Shown here in pieces: positions 24,801-32,151 of a stretch of 64,000 nt of DNA. The translations under genes were made by a program, and so were the position numbers. Positions within the stretch are counted from its first letter, which is position 1; the number at the start of each line of letters is the position of its first letter. Source of the stretch: Hymenobacter chitinivorans DSM 11115 (GTDB lineage: Bacteria; Bacteroidota; Bacteroidia; Cytophagales; Hymenobacteraceae); NCBI RefSeq assembly GCF_002797555.1, contig NZ_PGFA01000003.1, positions 558,001 through 622,000 of the forward strand, read 5' to 3'. Under the pieces are notes generated by a model. The model made no database searches and was not told the DNA's origin. It saw only the letters and a list, made by a program, of their open reading frames with translations.

Positions 24801-26330
24801 ATGATTCGCACCCTGCTATTCCTTGTTCTGGTTTTCTGTGCCCACACAACTCGGGCGGCCTCGGGTTTTGCTGACCTCAAGCCCGGGCCCCATACCGTGG
24901 GCTTCCGCGTGGTGCAGCAGTACGACTATGCCCGGGCCTACAAAGGCCGCACCGATGCCGTAACGGGCAAACCCACGACCGGCGAACTGGCGCGGCCCAT
25001 CCAAACCCTGGTGTGGTATCCGGCCCAGAAATCAGGGGCCCCCATCCGGTATGCCGATTACCTGCGCACCGAGGCTACCGACGACAACTTCACCCGAACC
25101 GATGCCGAAGCCGCCGCCTTCCTGGCCGACAAGCTGCAGTGGGCTGCCGCCCAGGTAGGCCCGAAGCACGCCCAGCAGCTCTTTGATCAGCGCATGTGGG
25201 CGGTGCGCAATGCCCCGGCCGCTACGGGCAAGTTTCCGGTGGTAATTTATGCCGCCGGCGGTGGCGGCACCGCCCACGAAGCCGCCGACCTGTGCGAGTA
25301 TCTCGCCAGCCACGGCTATGTGGTGCTGGCCAGCCGCAGCCTGGGCACGCGCACCAAGGACATGAATTTCGACGCCGAGGGGCTGGATACGCAGGCCCGG
25401 GACATCCAGTTCCTGCTGTCTTACGCCCACACCCTGCCCCAGGCTGACATGGCCCACGTGGCCGCCGCGGGCTGGAGCTGGGGCGGGCTGGCCAATGCCC
25501 TGGCGGCCACGCAAGACTCGCGCATTGACGCCATCGTCAGCTTTGATGGGACCAAAGCCCAGGAAGACACCAAACCCGTGTCGCGCGTGCGCCTGACCGT
25601 GCCGTGGCTCTATGTGCAGCGCCGTTCCGAATCGGTGCGGGAGCTGAGCGCCAAAGGCATGCAAACGACGGGCATTCTACTCAACGAAGCCAAGTACGCG
25701 GACCTCTACCACGTGGTCATGAACCCGATGGAGCACGTCGACTTTTCGACCATCGGACTGCGCTTTGCTGAGCCGGCGCACTTCACGGAGTATGCCCGCG
25801 CGGAGGTGGAAACGGCCTACCACTGGACCTGCCGCTACACCCTCGAATTCCTCAACGCTACCCTAAAGGGCGACGCCACCGGCCAGCAGTTTCTGGACCG
25901 TACGCCCCGGCAAAATGGCGTCCCAGACCATATGGCCCGCCTTTACCACCTGCCCGCCCGGCCCGGCCCCGTGCCCACGCAGGCCGGTTTCGCGGCGGCC
26001 CTGGCTCAGGATGGTTTTGGCCAGGCCCTGGAAATCTACCGCCGCCTGCAGCAGCAAGAGCCGACGTTTGCCTTGTCGGAAGGCGACTTGAACACCTGGG
26101 GCTATCAGCTCCTGCGCGAGGCCCGCGACCTGCCCGCCGCCCGGGCCATCTTCGCCCTGGGCACCGAGCTCTACCCCAACGACGCCAATCTGTTCGACAG
26201 CCTGGGCGAAGCCGACGAGAAAAACCAGGACATCCAAGCCGCCATTACCCACTACCGCCGCTCCCTGCAGCTCAACCCCGCCAACCACAACGCCCGGCAG
26301 CGCATCCAAGCCCTTGGCCCCCCGCGGTAA
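24801..26330 (+). CDS. Secreted alpha/beta hydrolase with C-terminal TPR-like region
   Basis: A 509-residue protein with a signal peptide (MIRTLLFLVLVFC...RAAS). Residues about 40-350 form an alpha/beta-hydrolase of the dienelactone hydrolase or platelet-activating-factor acetylhydrolase-like type: FPVVIYAAGGGG oxyanion strand, then the nucleophile elbow G-W-S-W-G-G. The likely acid and His lie in later loops (FDGT; EHVDFST) but cannot be fixed by eye. The last 120 residues are helix pairs typical of TPRs (AITHYRRSLQLNPANHNAR). Substrate unknown; a peptide- or ester-degrading role beside the M1 enzyme is plausible. Confidence 0.85.
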   Translation: MIRTLLFLVLVFCAHTTRAASGFADLKPGPHTVGFRVVQQYDYARAYKGRTDAVTGKPTTGELARPIQTLVWYPAQKSGAPIRYADYLRTEATDDNFTRTDAEAAAFLADKLQWAAAQVGPKHAQQLFDQRMWAVRNAPAATGKFPVVIYAAGGGGTAHEAADLCEYLASHGYVVLASRSLGTRTKDMNFDAEGLDTQARDIQFLLSYAHTLPQADMAHVAAAGWSWGGLANALAATQDSRIDAIVSFDGTKAQEDTKPVSRVRLTVPWLYVQRRSESVRELSAKGMQTTGILLNEAKYADLYHVVMNPMEHVDFSTIGLRFAEPAHFTEYARAEVETAYHWTCRYTLEFLNATLKGDATGQQFLDRTPRQNGVPDHMARLYHLPARPGPVPTQAGFAAALAQDGFGQALEIYRRLQQQEPTFALSEGDLNTWGYQLLREARDLPAARAIFALGTELYPNDANLFDSLGEADEKNQDIQAAITHYRRSLQLNPANHNARQRIQALGPPR

Positions 26331-26345
26331 TGTAGGGGAGTGTGG

Positions 26346-26441
26346 TTGAATGTGGAGAATGTGAGGAATGTGTCCTTCGGGTGCCTCGGCTGCGCCTCGC
26401 AATGACCCATTTCTCACATTTCTCACATTCTCCATATTCAG
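26346..26441. repeat. Intergenic inverted repeat with REP-like core
   Basis: Arms 26346-26372 and 26415-26441 are imperfectly complementary over 27 bp, built from TGTGGAGAATGTG-like units. The 42 bases between them contain TCCTTCGG...CTCGGCTGCGCCTCG, related to the inverted repeats at 38713-38879. It lies after the alpha/beta hydrolase gene. Confidence 0.75.
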
Positions 26442-26504
26442 CACATTCCCCACATTCCCCCTCATTAGCACATTCAACCCACATTAGCACATTAGCACAT
26501 TAAC
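26440..26504. repeat. Short tandem CACATTAG/CACATTCC repeats
   Basis: Degenerate 8-10 base units (GCACATTCC, CACATTAG) are repeated about seven times directly upstream of lpdA. Spacers are absent, so this is a minisatellite and not a CRISPR array. A TACCTTCG sequence at about 26510 may be a -7 box for lpdA. Confidence 0.7.
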
Positions 26505-26549
26505 CCCGTACCTTCGCCCCTAGTTGATTCTCACTGAATTCACCTTAGC

Positions 26550-27956
26550 ATGAACCAATACGACGTTACCGTCATCGGCTCCGGCCCCGGCGGGTATGTG
26601 GCAGCCATCCGCTGCGCCCAGCTCGGCTTCAAAACGGCGCTGATTGAGAAATATCCCACCCTGGGCGGCACCTGCCTCAACGTGGGCTGCATCCCGAGCA
26701 AGGCCCTGCTCGACTCCACCGAGCACTTCCACAATGCCGGCCACACCTTCAAGGAGCACGGCATTGAGCTCAGCGACCTGCAAATCAACATGAACCAGCT
26801 CATCGACCGCAAAAACGGGGTGGTGAAGGCCAATACTGACGGCATCCAGTTCTTGATGAAGAAGAACAAGATCGAGGTGCTGCGCGGCGTGGGCTCGTTT
26901 GTTGACAAAAACCACATCAAGATTACGCCCACCGAGGGCGGCGAGGAGCAGCAGATTGAGACCAAGCACGTCATCATCGCCACCGGCTCCAAGCCCACGG
27001 TGCTGCCCTTCATTGCCCAGGACAAGGAGCGCATCATCACTTCCACCGAGGCCCTGAACATCCGCGAAGTGCCCAAGCACATGATTGTCATCGGCGGCGG
27101 CGTAATCGGCCTGGAAATGGCTTCCGTGTACGCCCGCCTCGGCGCCAAAGTGTCGGTGGTAGAGTTTATGGACTCGCTGATTCCGACCATGGACCGCGCC
27201 CTGGGCAAAGAGCTCAAGCGCATCCTGGGCAAAATCGGCATCGAGTTCTTCCTGAGCCACAAGGTGACCGGCGCTACCCGTGAGGGCGACGCCGTGACCG
27301 TGACGGCGACCAACCCCAAGGGCGAGGAAGTGAAGTTCGAGGGCGACTACTGCCTGGTGGCCGTGGGCCGGGTGCCCTACACCGCCGGCCTCAACCTGGA
27401 AGCCGCCGGCATCGAAATGGAAGAGCGCGGCCGCATCAAGGTCGATGAGCACCTGCAAACCTCCGTGCCCGGCATCTACGCCATCGGCGACGTGATTCGC
27501 GGCGCCATGCTGGCCCACAAGGCCGAGGAAGAAGGCGTGTTCGTGGCTGAAACCCTCGCGGGCCAGAAGCCCCACGTCAACTACCTGCTGATTCCGGGCG
27601 TGGTCTACACCTGGCCCGAAGTGGCCGGCGTGGGCTACACCGAAGAGCAGCTCAAGGAGCAGGGCAAAGCCTACAAAACCGGCAACTTCCCCTTCCGCGC
27701 CTCGGGCCGCGCCCGCGCCTCCATGGACCTCGACGGCTTCGTGAAAGTGCTGGCCGACAAGGAAACCGACGAAATCCTGGGCGTCCACATGATTGGCCCC
27801 CGCATCGCCGACCTCATTGCCGAGGCCGTGACGGCCATGGAGTTCCGCGCCTCGGCCGAGGACGTGGCCCGCATGAGCCACGCCCACCCCACCTACGCCG
27901 AAGCCATGAAGGAAGCCTGCCTCGCCGCCACCGAGAACCGGGCGATTCATATGTAA
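26550..27956 (+). CDS. lpdA: Dihydrolipoyl dehydrogenase (E3)
   Basis: Flavoprotein E3 that reoxidises lipoyl groups of 2-oxoacid dehydrogenase complexes and makes NADH. The 468-residue length is standard. Seen: FAD-binding GSGPGGYVAA, redox disulfide C42-x4-C47 (GGTCLNVGCIPSK), NAD-binding IGGGVIGLEMASVYARLG, second FAD motif IYAIGDVIRG and the C-terminal active-site pair H446 and E451 (HPTYAE). It likely serves the SucAB complex encoded 14 kb upstream and other complexes. It is monocistronic, ending in an unusually long perfect hairpin. A decayed copy of its last 16 codons lies at 29759-29809. Confidence 0.96.
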   Translation: MNQYDVTVIGSGPGGYVAAIRCAQLGFKTALIEKYPTLGGTCLNVGCIPSKALLDSTEHFHNAGHTFKEHGIELSDLQINMNQLIDRKNGVVKANTDGIQFLMKKNKIEVLRGVGSFVDKNHIKITPTEGGEEQQIETKHVIIATGSKPTVLPFIAQDKERIITSTEALNIREVPKHMIVIGGGVIGLEMASVYARLGAKVSVVEFMDSLIPTMDRALGKELKRILGKIGIEFFLSHKVTGATREGDAVTVTATNPKGEEVKFEGDYCLVAVGRVPYTAGLNLEAAGIEMEERGRIKVDEHLQTSVPGIYAIGDVIRGAMLAHKAEEEGVFVAETLAGQKPHVNYLLIPGVVYTWPEVAGVGYTEEQLKEQGKAYKTGNFPFRASGRARASMDLDGFVKVLADKETDEILGVHMIGPRIADLIAEAVTAMEFRASAEDVARMSHAHPTYAEAMKEACLAATENRAIHM

Positions 27957-27965
27957 GCCCTAATT

Positions 27966-28028
27966 GCTTAAAAGAACAGCGCCGGTAAATCATCGACTTG
28001 ATGATTTACCGGCGCTGTTCTTTTAAGC
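27966..28028 (+). terminator. 29-bp perfect-stem hairpin after lpdA
   Basis: Arms 27966-27994 and 28000-28028 are exactly complementary over 29 bp with a 5-base loop, far longer than needed for intrinsic termination. It begins 10 bases after the lpdA stop. Confidence 0.9.
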
Positions 28029-28133
28029 TGAGACCTTCTTTTTCGACGCTCTTTTTTGCTATTACACCTACTCTGGTATTATATAATTTCATTAATATAT
28101 TCGGGCAAATTTTCATTCACACTTCAATTATTC

Positions 28134-29645
28134 ATGAATAAACTTCTACTATCCTTTTGGTTTTTCTTGCTGATACTAGCCCCCAAAGTTCACGCCGCAG
28201 ACGATCCAGCCGCTTTGGTTAAGACCGCAACAGAGAAAAAAGAAGCGGCGCTAAAAGAAAGAGACCGGCTGCTTACGGCTGCAAAACTAGCCATAGAGCT
28301 AGCTGAGAAAGAGGAAAAGCCGGATGCCAAGGCAGCGGCTACGGCAGAATTTAAAAAGAAGGCGGCCGAGGCCGACAACGCCGCTAAGAAAGTCGAGCGA
28401 GCGGATGCCGCGCTAAGCAAGGCCACCGCCGCCGTGGCAGCAAATGAGCTGTTTCTTAAGCACAAGAAAGCTGCGGAAGAAGCCGAAACCGACCAAACCA
28501 CCGCGCAGGGAAACCTGAAGAAAGCCCAGGCAGAATACACCGCCGCTCAAGAATCCGAAAAGCTCGCTTTTACTGCCCTCTCCGGCGCTAATGACAATAC
28601 CCGGGCTATACTCACTGAAAAGTTGCGCGCGGAGCAGGCCCTGACAGCTTCCGCGAAAGGCCGGTTTGAGGTTGCTACCCAGAATCTGGCTGCTGCCGAT
28701 ACCAAGGTGGCCTCCGCGGCTGAGCAAGCCGGTAAGAGCAAAGCCTCCGCTAAGAAAACCCTGGAGGAAGCCAAGCTGGCGGCGTTTAAGGTAGATGAAG
28801 CCGAAAAAGAAGATGAGGACGATAAGAAGGATGAGGCAACCGCCAAAGAGTTTTCTCCCTTCCGCTTGTGGGTAGGCACCAACCTCGATTTGCTGGACGG
28901 GGTTAAGACCGCCAAGTTTTACGGCAACATTGACTTCACTACCCCTATTTCCGATGACAGTAAGCACCTACTGCTGGGCGTGGGGGCGTTTCAAAACCGT
29001 TATGTATCCGTCGATTCGACCCGGCGGCCGGCTTTTGCCACTGACCGGAATTTTAGCGCTCCTATTGTTCGTGACTCCATTGATGTCGTGCGGACCAGCT
29101 ACAACAATACCCCCACGCGGACTATTAATAGCCTGGGCTTTTACACGCTGATTGGTTGGCGGCTTTGGAGTAACGGTGACCAGTTTAAGGTGACTGGGAT
29201 GAATAAAAGCATCAGCAATGTCAATATATACTTTGCCCTGCGCACCGATATTATCCGTCGGGAGTACATCACTAATAACAAGTATGAATTCCTAAATAGG
29301 GACACCAGCCGGGTGGCTCTGGTCGATGGCCGGTACCGACTCTTTCCCTTACCTCCCGACCGCACGGTTAATCGTTTCGTTAAGGTAATTCAGGTAGGTG
29401 CGCCAATCTTTATTGTTACCCCGAGCCTGGAAGTGCGCATTATGCCACTGTTTGGGTTGTCTTTTGAAGAGAAAGGCACCCATCCGGTTGCTAGCACAAG
29501 CTTCAACGTAACCGAAAAGGCTCTGGGGTTGAGTATCGGGGGCGAAGTGCGTACCCTCTTCAGCGATGAGCCGCCCTTGATGAACCTGTACATCGCCAAG
29601 TCTTTTACCATCAAAGATTTCAAGGACTTGGTCAAGTTCAATTAG
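28134..29645 (+). CDS. Coiled-coil plus beta-rich envelope protein
   Basis: With the ATG at 28134 the protein has 503 residues and a clear signal peptide (MNKLLLSFWFFLLILAPKVHA). Residues about 25-245 are an Ala/Glu/Lys-rich coiled coil made of heptad-like repeats; the rest (about 260-500) has alternating hydrophobic strands with Gly, Asn and Tyr and looks like an outer-membrane barrel or similar beta domain, ending in a short basic stretch. It could be an outer-membrane protein with a periplasmic stalk. The DNA is less GC-rich than lpdA and the 5' region is AT-rich. It stands between lpdA and a decayed lpd tail. No family recognised. Confidence 0.7.
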   Translation: MNKLLLSFWFFLLILAPKVHAADDPAALVKTATEKKEAALKERDRLLTAAKLAIELAEKEEKPDAKAAATAEFKKKAAEADNAAKKVERADAALSKATAAVAANELFLKHKKAAEEAETDQTTAQGNLKKAQAEYTAAQESEKLAFTALSGANDNTRAILTEKLRAEQALTASAKGRFEVATQNLAAADTKVASAAEQAGKSKASAKKTLEEAKLAAFKVDEAEKEDEDDKKDEATAKEFSPFRLWVGTNLDLLDGVKTAKFYGNIDFTTPISDDSKHLLLGVGAFQNRYVSVDSTRRPAFATDRNFSAPIVRDSIDVVRTSYNNTPTRTINSLGFYTLIGWRLWSNGDQFKVTGMNKSISNVNIYFALRTDIIRREYITNNKYEFLNRDTSRVALVDGRYRLFPLPPDRTVNRFVKVIQVGAPIFIVTPSLEVRIMPLFGLSFEEKGTHPVASTSFNVTEKALGLSIGGEVRTLFSDEPPLMNLYIAKSFTIKDFKDLVKFN

Positions 29646-29758
29646 GAAGGGCTGGCCTAGTTCAATTCGGGTGCACTTCAGGCTGTTAAAGCCACTAGTT
29701 TATCAGCAGGAGTGCGGTCAGGTTCGCTGACGTGTAGCTTCCGATTCTGCAACCAGCA

Positions 29759-29809
29759 TATGCCAAAGCCCACCTCACCGCCACCGAGAACCGGGCCGTT
29801 CATATGTAA
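29759..29809 (+). pseudogene. Decayed lpd 3'-end fragment
   Basis: The bases encode YAKAHLTATENRAVHM-stop, against YAEAMKEACLAATENRAIHM-stop at the end of lpdA (27956). Over the aligned 42 bases only five differ, and a 12-base deletion separates the flanks. Nothing upstream resembles lpd. It is either the tail of a lost second lpd gene or a small duplication around the gene at 28134. Confidence 0.8.
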
Positions 29810-29837
29810 AACTGGCTCAAGTGATGCATAGAACGTC

Positions 29838-29880
29838 ATGCTTCATCTGGCGTCCGCCTGCCGAAGCATCTCTACCGCTT
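29838..29880. repeat. REP-like intergenic fragment
   Basis: CGTCATGC...GAAGCATCTCTACCGC resembles an intergenic repeat I associate with Hymenobacter genomes. Only one copy is in the window, so the call rests on memory. Confidence 0.35.
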
Positions 29881-29896
29881 CGTTGTTTAACCCAGA

Positions 29897-29932
29897 AAAG
29901 CGGCTGCAGCTCCCCGGGGCTTCAGCCGCTTT
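29897..29932. terminator. Hairpin of the shared AGCGGC-GAGCT type
   Basis: A 14-bp stem with one mismatch (29897-29910 with 29919-29932). It shares the AGCGGCTG/CAGCCGCT arms with hairpins at 30671, 35289, 35991 and 40653. The T-tract is short. Confidence 0.6.
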
Positions 29933-30073
29933 GCGTTTCAGCAGGCTGAGCACCGATGACTTGCTCGGGGTTTTCACCATTAAAAATCCGGCTGCTATAA
30001 ATTGAACTTCGGTTTCTATAAACAAGCCGAGCCTCAGTACCAGACCTTTGCAGCGTCACATAGCTTGCTACCG

Positions 30074-30523
30074 ATGGAAAAGAATGCTCAAAGTGCCCGT
30101 CACCAAATCCAACTATTGCTCGACCAGTTAAGCGCGGCCTGGAAAGCCGGTGACGGTGCACAATTCGCCGCCAGCTTCACCGAGGATGCCGACTATGTTG
30201 TCTTCGACGGCAGCCACCTGCGCGGCCGCGCCGCTATTGCGCAGGCTCATCAGGAGTTGTTTGAGGGTCTGATGCGGGGCTCCGAGCTGGTGGGCGGCTC
30301 TATCACTGACTTTCAGCTGTTGTCCCCCACCGTGGCCCTGCTGCATAGCGTCGGGGCCGTTAGAATGCGCTGGCAAAAGAAGGCCCCGACGGGCCGTAAC
30401 TCCATTCAGACCCTGGTAGCTATTGAAGAGGAAAGCGGCAGCTGGAAGTTGGCGGCCTTCCAGAATACCCGAATTGCGCCGCCGGGCCTCCTGACAAAGC
30501 TGTTCTTACGCCTAATGAAGTAA
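30074..30523 (+). CDS. SnoaL-like / SgcJ-type cone-fold protein
   Basis: The 149-residue protein (start MEKNAQSARHQ) shows the pattern of small SnoaL-like/DUF4440 proteins: helix with WKAGDGAQFAASFTEDADYVVFDG, RGRAAIAQAHQELF, then beta strands ending GSWKLAAFQNTR. These proteins have a cone-shaped cavity and either catalyse small isomerisations or hydrolyses or bind ligands. The Asp pair in FTEDADYV is where some members have an active-site acid. An upstream in-frame ATG at 30002 would add 24 residues without similarity. No operon partner is apparent; it borders the toxin-tail copy at 30534. Confidence 0.8.
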   Translation: MEKNAQSARHQIQLLLDQLSAAWKAGDGAQFAASFTEDADYVVFDGSHLRGRAAIAQAHQELFEGLMRGSELVGGSITDFQLLSPTVALLHSVGAVRMRWQKKAPTGRNSIQTLVAIEEESGSWKLAAFQNTRIAPPGLLTKLFLRLMK

Positions 30524-30533
30524 CCTAGGGTAA

Positions 30534-30710
30534 CTGCTCAATGCCCCCGATAACACCTGCCTGACCCTCCAACAGCTTGTGCCGCCGCTCCGGCAGCTGC
30601 TCCAGCAACCCTTGCCGCCCGGTCCGCACATCGTCTCCCTGTAGTTCCGCATCGTAAGGCAGAAACGCCACAGCGGCCGGAGCTACTAAAAGCTTCGGCC
30701 GCTGTTGTGT
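30534..30710 (+). pseudogene. Truncated copy of the DUF5615 toxin tail and its terminator
   Basis: This stretch is nearly identical to 35857-36034, which is the last 37 codons of the DUF5615 PIN-like toxin, its stop, and the following terminator. The copy still reads in frame (LNAPDNTCLTLQQLVPPLRQ and on to VSL-stop, TAG at 30642-30644) but has no 5' part or start codon; homology begins abruptly at 30534, 11 bases after the SnoaL-like stop. It marks the left edge of the AT-rich accessory segment. Confidence 0.88.
30671..30704 (+). terminator. Hairpin within the duplicated toxin tail
   Basis: A 14-bp stem with one wobble (30671-30684 with 30691-30704), the counterpart of the terminator at 35991-36030. 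Confidence 0.65.
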
Positions 30711-30736
30711 ATGATCAATTGTGAATATAGAAAAAA

Positions 30737-30760
30737 AGCTCGCTGCCTTAGCAGCGAGCT
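30737..30760 (-). terminator. Terminator for the HEPN-like gene
   Basis: A perfect 10-bp stem (30737-30746 with 30751-30760) and 4-base loop. On the minus strand it is followed by a run of seven T. It lies about 190 bases after the minus-strand stop at 30949. Confidence 0.8.
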
Positions 30761-30948
30761 AAAAAGATTCTACAAGCACAACTCACTATGCAGACGAGGA
30801 GGGCATAGTCTTACGTTATCATGCCATCCCAGGCCTATTGCCTACGAATAGGAAAAACCGTACAAGACGGCCCAAATTTTAAGGAGATGCTGCATGTGAA
30901 ATCTTTTGTAAAGCAAAGTTATGAAAAACTAACGAAGTTTAGTGGGTA

Positions 30949-31875
30949 TCAGTTTTTTTTATTGGATTTTACTTTGGATTTTAGTAAAGAATATCTTGCA
31001 GAGTATTTTCTTCTCAAGCCTATTTCATCTAGAGTGCTCTTTATATCAGAAATAGATAAGGAATCAAAGTTATAATCATTTCTAATATGTAATCTGATAT
31101 ACTCATGTACATTCTCGCATGTAGGACCAATCAAACTATCTGAATCGAGTAAGTAATTCTTATATGTTTTGTTTATAAAATATTTAAGACCTATCATTTG
31201 AATTGTATTGATATTAATCAACTTGGCTATTCTTAAACAAATATCTGAATAGCTGATTGCGTGATGAGGTTTGAGGGTTAATTTGCCATTGCTATCTACT
31301 ATCGGTGGAGGGGAAATTTTTCTTCCTGGAATCACTGTAGGCCAAGATTCTATAGCTTTTGTAAATTCTTTAGAAGAGCTAATTTCCTCTAAAGTAGAGT
31401 TAGCTTCTCCCATTCTATGTACAATACAATGTCTTGCGTGGGTATAAAAATTATATGCTGGTGTCAGATATTCTATTTCACTGTAATCCCAATCGAATTG
31501 CGAAAACATATATTGGACGCTGTTTAGGCTGTCGTTGCTATTATCTGTGTTGTTCTTTTTGTATTCGGAGAATGAGCCGTTTATTTCATCTAAAAATACT
31601 TCAAATGAAGAATATACGCGAGCAATTGCAGATTCTGTTATCTGGAATTTTAGCTTTTCTAACTCTTTAAATGGGTTATTGTATGTTGTTTGTGTCCATC
31701 TTTCTCCAGCGCTGGTAATCAATTCGCTAATTAGTTTGGATAATTTATTCGGATCATCATTAGATGAGGATAAAAAGTTAACAGAAGCAACTGATAATTT
31801 TATATAAGAATTTATTGATATGTGAAAATCTATAAATTTGTTGAGTTGTGAAGTTGTAGGTCCGTCGCTGAACAT
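30949..31875 (-). CDS. HEPN-like putative defence RNase, AT-rich
   Basis: A 308-residue soluble protein, almost all helical and strongly AT-rich compared with the surrounding genome. A short segment FYTHARHCIVHRMGEA contains R148-x4-H153, the R-x4-6-H active-site pattern of HEPN ribonucleases, in a helix flanked by others as in MAE-type/RiboL-PSP HEPN proteins. HEPN proteins act in abortive infection, toxin-antitoxin and RNA-targeting systems. It is downstream of the AlbA_2/Schlafen-like gene on the same strand. The 276-base gap argues against tight translational coupling. The HEPN call rests on one motif and helical context. Confidence 0.6.
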   Translation of the reverse strand: MFSDGPTTSQLNKFIDFHISINSYIKLSVASVNFLSSSNDDPNKLSKLISELITSAGERWTQTTYNNPFKELEKLKFQITESAIARVYSSFEVFLDEINGSFSEYKKNNTDNSNDSLNSVQYMFSQFDWDYSEIEYLTPAYNFYTHARHCIVHRMGEANSTLEEISSSKEFTKAIESWPTVIPGRKISPPPIVDSNGKLTLKPHHAISYSDICLRIAKLININTIQMIGLKYFINKTYKNYLLDSDSLIGPTCENVHEYIRLHIRNDYNFDSLSISDIKSTLDEIGLRRKYSARYSLLKSKVKSNKKN

Positions 31876-32002
31876 GATTTGTGACGCTGTTGTGTTGATT
31901 TAGTTTGGTTTTTGTAGATGTATAAGCTGTTAGACTTATCAGTTGTGTATACTATATAGAGAAACTGTACGTCTCTTACAATAGCTTAAAATTATCCCTT
32001 GG

Positions 32003-32084
32003 TCATTTGGTGCTACTGGCCTTAGGTAGTATAATTTTGCCTTCCAGCAGCTTGCTCAGGTCTTCAATGTGCCTCAATACTGTG
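32003..32084 (-). pseudogene. Remnant of a vWA-protein C-terminus
   Basis: Read on the minus strand, the bases give TVLRHIEDLSKLLEGKI and a stop, close to the tail of the secreted vWA protein at 53506 (LHTIEGDIMDLSKLLEGQTI). The composition is more GC-rich than the HEPN-like and AlbA_2 genes on both sides. It is a fragment of native-type DNA between the two island genes. Confidence 0.6.
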
Positions 32085-32151
32085 CAGGGTGAAGCTATGC
32101 TGGAGTCAGGGCGAGGTATTTGGGATGTCTACTCCTCAGTCGCTGGTGTAT

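Noticed and set aside
26440..26504. Repeats suggestive of a CRISPR array
   Set aside because: Units are 8-10 bases with no spacers and no cas genes nearby.
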